Program-made: the position numbers and the translations under genes | Shown: one piece after another, positions 1 through 8,309 of the stretch | How positions within the stretch are numbered: the stretch's first letter is position 1 | How the letters are laid out: every line of letters starts with the position of its first letter | Notes under the pieces: model-generated | Database searches by the model: none | The model's input: the letters and a program-made list of their open reading frames with translations, nothing else | Told to the model about the DNA's origin: nothing | Source of the DNA: G963677915 sp963677915 | GTDB lineage: Bacteria > Bacillota > Clostridia > Lachnospirales > Vallitaleaceae | Direction of reading: 5' to 3' | NCBI GenBank assembly: GCA_963677915.2 | Contig: CAXXGE010000011.1 | Location: 1 to 24,255 of the forward strand | DNA length: 24,255 nucleotides

Positions 1-2125
1 CTGCATCAAAGGTCAGGTAAACAACATATCCGTCAGTGTAGCTGCCGTCGCCTGTCCATGAGGCGGTACCACCCGGGCTGTCTGTGACAGTGACCTCGTG
101 TTCATCCGGCATCTCTTCAAGATATCCGAAGTAATGGCCCATGTCGCTGTCGCTGACAGGCTCTTCCTGTCCGGTCATTGCCGCTGCAGTAGCAGTGTTT
201 TCATGCTGGCCTTCGACCGCTGCTACTGTAACCATTGCTTCCGTCGTCGCTCCCGGTTCAAGCGCCACACCTTCGAGCAGCAATCCAAACACATCGTCCG
301 TCAGTTGAACATTGTAGAGCATAACGTCGCCAATGCTAGTGTTTTCAACTATGAAGCGGAACTGCACCTCTTCGCCGACCATAACGGCCGGTCCGCTCGA
401 CGTATCGGCATCTTGCCACGTTTCTCCGCCGTCGACCGATACCAGTTTTTCTACATCGATGTCAGCCATTGGCTCTTGAGGACGCTCCAGTCCGAAGTAA
501 TGGCCCATGTTGCTGTCACTGACGAACTCTTCCTGTTCTGCCAGCGCTTCAGCAGTTGCCGTATTAACATGCTGGCCCAAGGCTGCCGTGGTTGTGGCCC
601 ATGCTTCAATGGACTCACCCGGTGCGAGCTCTACGCCATCTTCTATGTCAATCAGCACCCCAAACACATCATCCGTCAGTTCTACGTTGTAAAGAGTCTC
701 TCCTCCAGTACTGGTATTCCTAACCCTGAAGTAGAACCGTACCGTTTCTCCCACATAGATGGCCGGTCCGCTTGCTGTATCCGCAGCATCCCATGTTTCG
801 CCACCGTCGATGGATACGCATTTGCGGACTTCTATGCCAGCCGTAGTTTCCGGAGGGCTCGTCACGCCGACAAGCTCAACCCATCCATAGTTAGGGAAGT
901 ACCGGGTCACTTGTCCCGATTCAACACTTTCAAAAACAGCCATTGAGCTTTCGGTTACATTGGTATTGAAGGTGCCTTCCTCCAGCGGAGCAGAAAGTTC
1001 GACTTCAAAGGAAACTTCAGTGGTTACTTCAAATCCTCCGGCATCATAGTCCATAGCATGGTCATTGAACCAGTCGCCGTCGATTGTCCAGACAACAGCG
1101 TCTCCGCTCGTCGCAAGGCCTGCCGGAAGCGGTTCGACAGCCACAAAGCCTGCGCCTATGGTGTCGGTAACTACGATAGAGGAACCGCTTTCAAGCGGAT
1201 CGAATTCGAACACCTCTTCAGTGATGTTGTCAATGATTGCATCGTAGATATCGCCCACAGAAGTCCCTGTAAGGGTACTGTCATCCCAATACCTGTTGGG
1301 TGAAGACGGCGCCAAGGTATCTTCAACATCAGGATCACCCGAAACATCGATTCCAATGGTGTAGATTTCCACCTCATCCAGTGGTGCACTCGATGCTTCC
1401 AGGTCGGTTCTGGCAAACATCGCCTGCGCCACAGTCCAATCTATGGCGTCTTGCGTTGTAGGATAATCCGTTTGATAAGAACCGCTATCCGTACTTGCCC
1501 TGTACCTTGTAGGCGCACCATCAGTAATCAGGACAATGACTGGTTTGTTTACCGCAGAGTCATTGATCAGGTCATGGGTAATTTCAAACGCCTGTTGTAT
1601 GTTCGTGTATTGCGTCAACCAACCAATGCTTATGTCATCGATTGCATCTTTTATATCTGAGGCATCCTCGTTGAAGCCAAGGACTTCTTCGGCATTTGAC
1701 CCGAATTTCACAACAGCTATTCTGTTCCCGTTGTTGCCATCGCCGATAATCGCATCGACAGCATCCTTTGCTGCTTCCTTCATATTGTCAAGCTTATCAT
1801 TGTCATCCATGGAAGTAGAACGGTCCAGAACCAGCACCACGTCGATATTCTCCACTATCTCTTCAGTCTCCGAGTATTTCTTGCCGGATGCCTGCAGAGT
1901 AATCTCGAATACGCCTGCTCCTCGTGTCGTCACATCCTTGTCTATCCACACCTCCCCTTCGTCCAGAGAGCCAGGTGTTGACGTTTCGTCATGTACGCCT
2001 TCGCTGCCGATTTGGACCTCATCTGCTGCACTAACCGGAAATGTACCGATTACCAGCATGATGGCCATCAATATCGGTAAAAGTCTTCTTCTGTGTCTCG
2101 TTTCACTGGTTTGTTTATGCCTCAT
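1..2125 (-). CDS. Secreted VWA-domain surface protein with two DUF11-like repeats (C-terminus outside window)
   Basis: The frame is open without a stop from the ATG at 2125 to the window edge (708 codons), so the 3' end is missing. AAGGAG lies 7 nt before the ATG. The N-terminus is a signal peptide: arginine-rich start, hydrophobic stretch about residues 16-30, then a VSAA cleavage region. A VWA domain follows with the metal-binding DxSxS motif at 101-105 (DRSTS). Two tandem repeats of about 115 residues (about 428-541 and 554-667) each contain SVDGGETW/SIDGGETW, a VGE(E/T)V segment, LTDDVFG and a SD(S/N)MGHYFG end; they resemble DUF11-type surface repeats. The last visible 40 residues resemble a bacterial surface repeat. 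It is probably an exported adhesin; its anchor (LPXTG, SLH or other) would lie off the left edge. It sits 40 nt behind the 76-residue gene and probably shares its promoter. The ligand is unknown. Confidence 0.85.
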   Translation of the reverse strand, partial: MRHKQTSETRHRRRLLPILMAIMLVIGTFPVSAADEVQIGSEGVHDETSTPGSLDEGEVWIDKDVTTRGAGVFEITLQASGKKYSETEEIVENIDVVLVLDRSTSMDDNDKLDNMKEAAKDAVDAIIGDGNNGNRIAVVKFGSNAEEVLGFNEDASDIKDAIDDISIGWLTQYTNIQQAFEITHDLINDSAVNKPVIVLITDGAPTRYRASTDSGSYQTDYPTTQDAIDWTVAQAMFARTDLEASSAPLDEVEIYTIGIDVSGDPDVEDTLAPSSPNRYWDDSTLTGTSVGDIYDAIIDNITEEVFEFDPLESGSSIVVTDTIGAGFVAVEPLPAGLATSGDAVVWTIDGDWFNDHAMDYDAGGFEVTTEVSFEVELSAPLEEGTFNTNVTESSMAVFESVESGQVTRYFPNYGWVELVGVTSPPETTAGIEVRKCVSIDGGETWDAADTASGPAIYVGETVRFYFRVRNTSTGGETLYNVELTDDVFGVLIDIEDGVELAPGESIEAWATTTAALGQHVNTATAEALAEQEEFVSDSNMGHYFGLERPQEPMADIDVEKLVSVDGGETWQDADTSSGPAVMVGEEVQFRFIVENTSIGDVMLYNVQLTDDVFGLLLEGVALEPGATTEAMVTVAAVEGQHENTATAAAMTGQEEPVSDSDMGHYFGYLEEMPDEHEVTVTDSPGGTASWTGDGSYTDGYVVYLTFDA

Positions 2126-2165
2126 GGAACCACTCCTTTCTAGGCATTATGCTCCTTTGTCGAAA

Positions 2166-2396
2166 TCATTCCTTCATCCAATTACGCAGTTTTTCATCGC
2201 TGGTATTCTTCGTTGATACCGCCGCTTCATTCAATAACCCGATCAGTTCCAGTTCGCTTCTGAAATGTATCGTCTTTCCATTGTCAAGCCTCTGGATGAA
2301 TCCTTGCCAACTGTGATTCTCCTGATGACAGATGGAAATGTAGAAATCAATTCTGTCAGGCTGCAAATATGTTATCTTGGAAGCATCTTTCTCCAT
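2166..2396 (-). CDS. 76-residue conserved small protein (SWQG type), unknown function
   Basis: The ATG at 2396 is preceded by AAAGGTGG at a spacing of about 7 nt; the frame remains open further upstream, but that would run through the promoter and the 11-bp repeats, so the shorter start is chosen. The protein has no signal peptide or membrane segment. It contains FYISICHQENHSWQGFIQRL, followed by a short FRSELELIGLLNEA helix. From memory, small proteins with a SWQG motif and a C-terminal FRSxLELIxL helix recur near BTAD regulators and surface-protein genes in Clostridia, but no function is known to me. It is the first gene behind the 11-bp direct repeats and precedes the VWA surface protein by 40 nt, so the two probably form one transcription unit. 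A cytoplasmic accessory or regulatory role is only a guess. Confidence 0.7.
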   Translation of the reverse strand: MEKDASKITYLQPDRIDFYISICHQENHSWQGFIQRLDNGKTIHFRSELELIGLLNEAAVSTKNTSDEKLRNWMKE

Positions 2397-2418
2397 CACA
2401 TCACCACCTTTTGATTCA

Positions 2419-2478
2419 ATTGTAACAGGCCGCCGTGACATGTCACGGACATCGCTGTGACATGCCCGTGACATCGCA
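2419..2478 (-). promoter_or_regulatory. Four 11-bp direct repeats with extended -10: predicted SARP/BTAD activator site and promoter
   Basis: Read on the minus strand, four consecutive 11-mers run from 2478 to 2435: TGCGATGTCAC, GGGCATGTCAC, AGCGATGTCCG, TGACATGTCAC. The shared heptamer is ATGTCAC (third copy ATGTCCG) with 4-bp spacers. Ten bp after the last repeat is an extended -10, TGTTACAAT (2427-2419), with no good -35; the repeats occupy that place. SARP-family (BTAD) regulators are known to bind heptameric direct repeats at 11-bp spacing ending close to the -10. A BTAD gene ends 37 bp upstream and is separated by a terminator. The last repeat is also part of a 16-bp perfect palindrome (2433-2448). 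The repeats are seen directly; the binding protein is inferred. Confidence 0.75.
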
Positions 2479-2487
2479 TAAAATGTT

Positions 2488-2514
2488 AAAAAAGACACCC
2501 CTTTCAGGATGTCT
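2488..2514 (-). terminator. Rho-independent terminator after the BTAD regulator
   Basis: Immediately behind the TGA at 2515-2517 the minus strand forms an 8-bp stem (2514-2507 with 2500-2493, one G-T pair) with a 6-nt loop, followed by a run of six T (2493-2488, the first also closing the stem). It separates the pilus-machine operon from the repeat-controlled unit downstream. Confidence 0.8.
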
Positions 2515-3726
2515 TCAGTATCTTCCATAATTTTTTCTGTTGTAAGGGCGCCGTTCCTCCAGCAGGGGAATGGCGTCGATCTTAACTTCGCTATAAGCCG
2601 CATCCATATCCAGAACCCTTTTCATGACCATGCGCATGTCAGGTTCCTCTATACCCGGCAGCAGAAGCAGCATCTGCCGCTTGTTCCACCTTGTCAGGAT
2701 GTCACTCTTCCTCAAATGCTTCATCAGATGGTACTTGAGCCTGTTCAGGCGTTTGTCGATCATCGAGTAGGAATCATCGACCGAGGTCGGCACCGTCACC
2801 GCACAGACACAAAACCTCTCGCCTGTCCTTTCCGCCTTCCTGCTTTCGTGCTTGTAGATGGACATGAACACATCCAGTTCGCAATACATGGCATTCTTAT
2901 GGACCTCGTCCGCATTAAGGACTGTTTTAAGGTCCGGAATCGGACAGAAGGGTAGCCGATTCGTCCAGTACTTCCTTGTATATCTCCGTCATCTTGCCGG
3001 ACAGGCTTATGCCCAGTTCCCTGTGGAAGAATTCCGACGTTTGTTTCGTAATGATCAATCGCCAGTTTTCTTCTTGCCTGTCATCAGCAGCGCCTTGATA
3101 AGGCTGTAGTGGAATTCTTCATCGTACGGATCGATTCTGACCGCCTTGCGGCAGACCATCTATAAGTTCTTCATGACTGCCCTGGCTGTCCATGAGGATG
3201 GAAGCGTTCGCCACTGCTTTTGAATACAGATTCCTGTAGTGGCTCCTGGCTGAATACACCCAATGGGCAGACAATCCGTCAGACAGGTAGTCCGCCCTCA
3301 TAGATATCCAGTGCCCTTTTATAGGCATCAACGGCTTTCGTGGCGTTGCTTTCCATCAGGCTGTCCCCTTCACTAACCAGATTCTCGAAACGCACCGCGT
3401 CGATTTCGGCCTTTTTGTCCTTGTTCCAGATGTAGCGTCCCGTTCGTGTTGATGATTGAACAGGACAAGGGATCGTCCCGCATTCTCCTGAAGGACCTGT
3501 CTCAGTCTGTACAGCTGTCTGCGGAGGGTACCTTTCGGATCCTTGTACTCCTCGAATTCCCCACAAATTGTCCATCAAGCTCTCGGAGGTAAAAGGGAAA
3601 TCCCTGTGCGTAAGCATGAACTTGTTACAGTTCCCATATTTTTATTGAACCCGATGTGCTCTGAACCAGAGAGACACCGTTCAGACGCACATCGAAAATC
3701 CCTAGCGTATGCACTGTAATCATCAT
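2515..3726 (-). CDS. BTAD/SARP-family transcriptional regulator, interrupted by nine +1 frameshifts
   Basis: Start ATG at 3726 (or the adjacent ATG at 3723) behind AAGGGG. Reading across frames gives a protein of about 400 residues. It has an N-terminal winged helix (MITVHTLGIFDVRLNG, then KIW...FMLTHRDFPFTSESLMDNLW, GTLRRQLYRLRQVL, NGRYIWN), then a BTAD/TPR-like part (AVDAYKRALDIYEGDYL, CRKAVRIDPYDEEFHYSLIKALL, AIDHYE, FFHRELGISLS), and a C-terminal domain (2889-2515) resembling the degenerate GGDEF-like tail of clostridial BTAD regulators. Shifts lie near 3634, 3560, 3456, 3440, 3292, 3156, 3067, 3041 and 2934; each is repaired by removing one base of a homopolymer run. It is the last gene of the pilus operon, about abutting pilO-SLH, and is the best candidate to bind the repeats at 2435-2478. 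Intact length and motifs argue against old decay. Confidence 0.75.
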
Positions 3727-4937
3727 CTAACAACCCCTTGTCTACTTCCATGTAATACAGAAGATAAAACAGCTTCAGCTCGTGTGACCGGATTGTTTCT
3801 TGTCGTTCCATTCCAAACGTTCTATGCCTTTTGTTTGCCTGATGCTTTCAGCAACATCATCCCAGTCGAAGTCCGTCGTTTCTTTGATCCTGTCCCATGA
3901 TGAGTTCGACTTCTTCATATCTGATTGGATCCTGTGGGACGCAGTGTATTGTCCTCATATCCTTCTATGATCCCGCTCAGATAACCTTTGTAGATCGCTC
4001 TGGCAAAGGAACTCTCAAAACTTCCCAGTGCTTCATAATCCCTGAAGCTTGTAAGATCCACTTCCCCCTCGATGATTGGCCAGCTGTATACACTGTCAAG
4101 AAGAACGACAAATTCCCCCCTTGTCATAGACTCGTCAGGCCTGAATTCAAGGTAAGGATTAAGATAGAGATAGCCCTGCTCAAGGAATACTTCTATCTCG
4201 TCTTCCATCCAGTGTCCACCAATGTCGATGAACTGGGAATACTTGTCGTAGTTGAAAAGCTCGCTGTCTTCCTTCATGTACAGATAGCGGACAGGCTGAT
4301 TGTTTACTCTATAAGGTATAAAGGGATTCTCTTTATGGAACAGATCATCCTGATACCACTTGTAGAGTCCGTCAACGACGTTGGTATCGACTGCGAATGT
4401 GTACAGGTTGAGATTCGCATTGGCATTGATCATATCTTGATTACCATTCACCTGAAGATTGGTAATCTGAATCTTTTTTAGAGAATGACCAGATAGTCCT
4501 GAACAGATTCATCATGCCCTCATAATTGCCTGTAAAGCTGACACTTATGGCATCGTCCTGAATCTTGAGACCACCGAACTCCCTGATTTGTGGACCTAGG
4601 AATCCCAGGACTGCTGTCCTCGATTTCCGGTGACAGGAAGAGGGTCATTCAAAAGCAGTATATATTCTTCCTGCGGTGTCGTATTGAAATACTTCACAGC
4701 TTCTGCATCGATCATCCGGTAACTTTCTTCTATGGATGCATCCAGTGCAGGTTCTTGCGCCAAGGTGTCCTTGACGGTTTCAAGTTGCTTTACTGACAGG
4801 TCAAGCTCTGTCTTAAGTTCGTTTTCTCTTGTTCATAAGAGGCTCAACACCATAGACATAGCCCTATCCAAAGGACGGCAATGATGATCATGACGATGAG
4901 CATGGTTCTTTCTCTGCTTGATATTTTTCCTTTTCAT
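3727..4937 (-). CDS. pilO: PilO-like pilus alignment protein with C-terminal SLH domains; frameshifted
   Basis: The ATG at 4937 overlaps the pilN stop (ATGA). The reconstructed 400-residue product has a short basic N-terminus, one membrane helix (MLIVMIIIAVLWIGLC), a coiled-coil-like stretch (NELKTELDLSVKQLETVKDT) and a PilO core (EEYILLLNDLFLSPEIED, REFGGLKIQDDAISVSFTGN, YEGMMNLFRTIWS, ending ANANLNLYTFAVDT). From 4451 to 3915 one uninterrupted frame runs from the PilO C-terminal strand into SLH-like sequence: FIDIGGHWMEDEIEVFLEQG with FRPDESMTRGEFVVLL, then FRDYEALGSFESSFARAIYK with GIIEGYEDNTLRP, then a degenerate third repeat with VTRAEAV. PilO usually has about 200 residues and no SLH. 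About ten or eleven +1 shifts break the remainder. The exact stop is uncertain: after repairs, a TAG at 3727-3729 abuts the next ATG. PilO acts with PilM and PilN at the membrane. Confidence 0.7.
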
Positions 4938-5495
4938 TGCTCTCCACCTCCCATGACGATGTTCATTGAGAAGCTGAAGCCCACCTCGGATCTGTCAATA
5001 CCCGGAACGAACACGCTTACAGTCCTATCCAGATTCTTGAGGTTGTACTCGAGTTCCGCTATACCCGGCTTGCTGTCTGCAATGCCTGAAAGGCCGATGC
5101 TGTTACCGCTTATCGAGAATGACGACAGCTGCACGTCGACGGGGATGCAGTCGACAATGGACAAAAGCAGGTTCTCATCGATGATGCTTGCGTTCAGTAT
5201 GGCGCTTTCAGCATCATCCATGTTCGACACAATATCTTCCAGGATCCTTAGAAGCTCCTGTTTCCGCGACACGCGCTCCATATCGTCGTGTACGGTCAGA
5301 GTTTCAATCTCATTGTTTGTCTTCTCGATTTCCGACTTGATGTGATCGTTTGTCATAAGTCCAGATAACCTATCACACCGCCGACAGCCAAAACCGTCAC
5401 GCCGAGGATTATGGTTGAAATGACAACACTCGGATTCTTTTTTTTCCTTTTAGTCTGGTAACTCTCAAAAAAAATTATAGTCGTTATAAAATCAT
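4934..5495 (-). CDS. pilN: PilN-like pilus assembly membrane protein; frameshifted near the start
   Basis: The ATG at 5495 overlaps the pilM TGA (ATGA), the usual coupling in pilMNO operons. The first residues read MIYNDYNFFESYQTKRKKKNPSV, typical of PilN (a short cytoplasmic NFF motif that docks into PilM), followed by a membrane helix VVISTIILGVTVLAVGGVIG. The remainder is clean (5356-4934): a coiled coil (IKSEIEKTNNEIETL) and a ferredoxin-like extracytoplasmic domain (VDCIPVDVQLSSFSISGN, ending SFSMNIVMGGGEQ). Shifts lie in the T run near 5486, in the eight-T run near 5467-5474, and near 5360 (two +1 or one -1). Repaired length is about 185 residues, normal for the family. PilN forms the inner-membrane alignment complex with PilM and PilO. 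Confidence 0.8.
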
Positions 5496-6583
5496 GACTG
5501 CACCTGCCTTCTGTACATGACACCTAAGGTGTTCCACAGGTCAGCCATATCAATTACTTCTTCTGATGCCACTTTGATGGAGGCCTACTTCCAGCAAATG
5601 TTCCGTTGGCAGTTTGATTTCAGACTCAATGAATTCACTAAGGACCATTGATGTTTGACATTCCGCCGTAGATATATATTCTATCAATTGTTTTCAGCTC
5701 CTGTCGTACGCGTATTGTAATACCTGAATATCTTGTTGATCTCGACAAGCCATTTTTCAATCGATGTTTTGATCACTTTAACCATTATCGCTTCTTCCGA
5801 AGCTTCATCCATTTCAAGATAGATGTTGGGTGTATTCACTTTTTTGTATTTCGCCGTTTCCTGGCTGATGCCGAGTGTACTTGCAAGAGCTGAGTCAAGC
5901 ATCTGTCCACCACCGTTTAGAATTCTGTGGAATCTGTACTTGCCGTCGCTGAATATATTGATGCTGATACTCTCATTGCCGAAATCCACAAAGGCTACAG
6001 TGTCTTTTTTATGGTAAACGTGACCATTTATTTTTTCTTGTTTCTCAATCAGTTTTGAAAATGCATTGGCATGGGTATCCAGTACGACCGGATTCAGACC
6101 AACTTGTTCAATCAGCTGGTGCATTTGCTCAATCAGCGTTTTTGGCACAGCCGTAACGAGCATTTCCGCGAAAGGCTTGTTATCGATAAACATCTCGCGC
6201 ACCACCACAGATTGAACCACATAATGATCCATGTCAATCGGCATATACTGTTCGACCTCGTATTTCGCTATATCGTTGAGGTTCTCTTTATTCTGGCCGG
6301 GAACCGTCACTTCCCTTGTTAAGATTCTGCTGCTCTTGATTGTGCAGAAGCACTGCTTGCTCTTTATGTTGTTGTCATTCAGGATACTGATTATCGTATT
6401 CTTCATCACATCCATGTTCATGATGTCACCATCGGAATATACGTTTTCAGGCAATGGGGTGGAAACGGCTTTCTTTACCGTCAGTATACCTTTGGATATT
6501 TCGCCCACAGCTATTTTTATTGCGCTTGATCCTATTTCCATTGCCAGGATGTTTTTTTTAATTTTATCCACGCTTTTTGCCAA
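5492..6583 (-). CDS. pilM: PilM, actin-like pilus assembly ATPase; 3' end frameshifted
   Basis: A TTG start at 6583 is preceded by GGGGGAGG at about 7 nt; no nearby ATG fits better. The first 299 residues are intact: ILAMEIGSSAIKIAVGE (phosphate-1 loop), CTIKSSRILTREVTVPG, ISILNDNN, KYEVEQYMPIDM, LDTHANAF, VAFVDFGNESISINIF (phosphate-2) and RILNGGGQMLDSAL. Beyond 5684 the adenosine-motif region continues in other frames: IDRIYIYGGMSN, then SEFIESEIKLPTEHLLEV, then ASIKVASEEVIDMADLWNTL to a TGA at 5492-5494. Three +1 shifts (A, T and G runs) explain this and give about 362 residues, normal for PilM. PilM is a cytoplasmic actin-fold protein that binds the PilN N-terminus and links PilNO to the PilB/PilT motors. 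A strong hairpin separates it from pilA upstream. Confidence 0.88.
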
Positions 6584-6636
6584 TTCGTCACCCTCCCCCT
6601 TAGTGATGGGTTTGTTGTGTCCGGTTTTTTGTTGGG

Positions 6637-6663
6637 TAATGCCCGCCAGTTAGGCGGGCATTA
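6637..6663 (-). other. Stable intercistronic hairpin between pilA and pilM
   Basis: TAATGCCCGCC (6637-6647) and GGCGGGCATTA (6653-6663) form a perfect 11-bp stem with a 5-nt loop, 15 nt behind the pilA stop. No T run follows on either strand, so it is not a classical terminator. A 3' stabilising structure that keeps pilA mRNA more abundant than the downstream assembly genes is plausible. Confidence 0.65.
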
Positions 6664-6678
6664 AAATATTTGTAGTTA

Positions 6679-7059
6679 TTATGGTGCAGTGTATCCTTCA
6701 ACGGTGTTGTATATAATCTCACCGTCAGATATATCTACTGTACAAACACCATCATCAATACTGATTTCAACATCAGTGCCATCAACATATTTGAGTGCAG
6801 AAGCATTGTCCATCAACAAGACCAAGATTAACCAGAGAACCTATATCTGGTTCTTTTTTCATTATTAGCTGCCCAATATAGTTCAGCAGCCCGTGCAACG
6901 ACAGCGGCATACTCTTTGTCATTGGCAAGCTTCGCTTGATTAGTGAATCCCAGCAACCTAGGAATTGCTATCAACGCCAAGATACCTAGAATAACGATTA
7001 CAATTATCAGTTCCATCAGTGTAAACCCAGCTTTTGTTTTCCATAGTTTTTTTCAACAT
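6679..7059 (-). CDS. pilA: Major type IV pilin (PilA-like) with class III leader; frameshifted
   Basis: The ATG at 7059 lies 8 nt behind GGAGG. The reconstruction begins MLKKTMENKAGFTLMELI: a short basic leader, prepilin peptidase site G|F, glutamate at mature position 5, then the hydrophobic helix IVIVILGILALIAIPRLLGF. The mature part reads NQAKLANDKEYAAVVARAAE, LYWAANNEKEPDIGSLVNLG, then NASALKYVDGTDVEISIDDG, one cysteine (VCTVDISDGE) and IIYNTVEGYTAP. Three +1 shifts (A run near 7033-7036, A run near 6854-6859, and near 6805-6815) interrupt it; the repaired product is 125 residues, short but normal for a Gram-positive type IV pilin. It is the only pilin of ordinary size and form in the window, so it is taken as the main subunit. 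It lies 24 nt behind pilC. Confidence 0.82.
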
Positions 7060-7083
7060 ATTAATTCCCTCCTGTTTTAAAAA

Positions 7084-8297
7084 TCAACCTTGGATTGTCT
7101 GGAACAGGTCAAACATCGGCGTCCACCATTGCGATGACTATGAATCCGACTATAAAAAGCCAGTACAAGAATCATAGTTTGGTTCGAACAACGTAATAAG
7201 CCTCTGCAGCGCATGTTCCACTTCGTCATCATAGTAGTCAGCTGTCTTATCCAATATCTCGTCAAGCATTCCCGACTCTTTCCCGATCTCCATCATGCCA
7301 TCCAGCATCGGAGGAAACAACCCATCCTCCCTTATCAACACGTGCCAAATCCTTGCCTTTCTGAATCTCCTCTCTATAGGTCATTATATTGTCAGCTACA
7401 ATCTGGTTGTTGATGATTTCGGCTATATTCTTCAATGCTGTCAAGATAGGTACGCCACTTGACAACAGGGTTGACAGATTTCTGGAAAACCTTGCTGTCA
7501 AGATTTTTATATTCAAATCCCGGATTACCGGGAGTTTTGAGCTTGAGATGATCCACTTTCCTTTTGCCGCTTTCACTCTGTGTATACTGATACAGTGACA
7601 GAAGCGCTAAAAAGATTACTATGCCAAGCACAAATCCATTGTCCTCTCGTGAAATTGCTTATCGCCAGCAAAGCTTTCGTAACAGCAGGCAATTCAAACA
7701 TTGCTCGACTCGAACATGGATACGAAAAGTAGGCAAAACGAAGTTCACAAGGAAAAAGACGACACTTATGGATACAACGAGAAGCACAGCAGGATAGACC
7801 ATAGCACTTTTGACTTTGTTGTTTATTTTCGCACTCTTTTCGAAATAAACCGCCAACCTGTCAAGAACGACATCAATGGTGCCGCTCATCTCACCCGACT
7901 CGACCATGTAGACCATGAAGACGGGATAGACCTTGGGATGCCTGCTAAGTGCTTCTGATAAGACGACGCCTTTTTGCACGTCATAATGTATAGTTGTAAC
8001 CGTCTCCAGCAAACGCTTGTTGGTAATCTGTCTCCTCATTATGTCAAGGCTTCTGCTGATTGTGCTGCCTGCCTTCAGCATTGAAGCGAGCTGCCGGCAG
8101 AACATGGACAGTTCCTGGGCTTTTACGCCTTTGAGAAAGGTAATGTCACGTGTGCCAACGAGCTGTTTCTCTTCGATATGGATCGGGTAGCTCTTGCTTC
8201 TTTTAAGCATCTCGACCACGTCCCGCTGCGATTCTGCAATGAACGTGCCTTCAAAGGTCTCACCGTTCTGACGCATCGCTTTATAGCTGTACTCCAT
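7084..8297 (-). CDS. pilC: PilC-like inner-membrane platform protein; eight +1 frameshifts in the second half
   Basis: The ATG at 8297 is 12 nt behind the pilT stop, with a GGGGGGG ribosome binding site. Residues 1-195 are intact: MEYSYKAMRQNGETFEGTF, the first T2SSF domain (FCRQLASMLKAGSTISRSLD, VYPVFMVYMVESGEMSGTID) and the membrane helix VYPAVLLVVSISVVFFLVNFVLPTF. The rest is complete but spread over frames: FESSNVELPAVTKALLAIS, LGIVIFLALLSLY, the second T2SSF domain (TARFSRNLSTLLSSGVPILT, LFPPMLDGMMEIGKESGMLD, LITLFEP) and a last helix ILVLAFIVGFIVIAMV ending MFDLFQTIQG. All eight shifts are +1 (T, T, G, C, T, A, T, G runs between about 7712 and 7110). Repaired length is about 401 residues, as expected for PilC/GspF, which couples PilB and PilT to the growing fibre. 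Confidence 0.87.
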
Positions 8298-8309
8298 AAA
8301 GCCCCCCCC

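Noticed and set aside
98..946. Long plus-strand open frame opposite the VWA/DUF11 gene
   Set aside because: It is codon-aligned antisense to a minus frame with signal peptide, MIDAS and repeats; its own translation shows no family features.
2515..8297. Programmed +1 frameshifting of pilus genes
   Set aside because: Shift sites share no slippery codon or stop context; homopolymer insertions explain nearly all of them. Kept only as a remote alternative.
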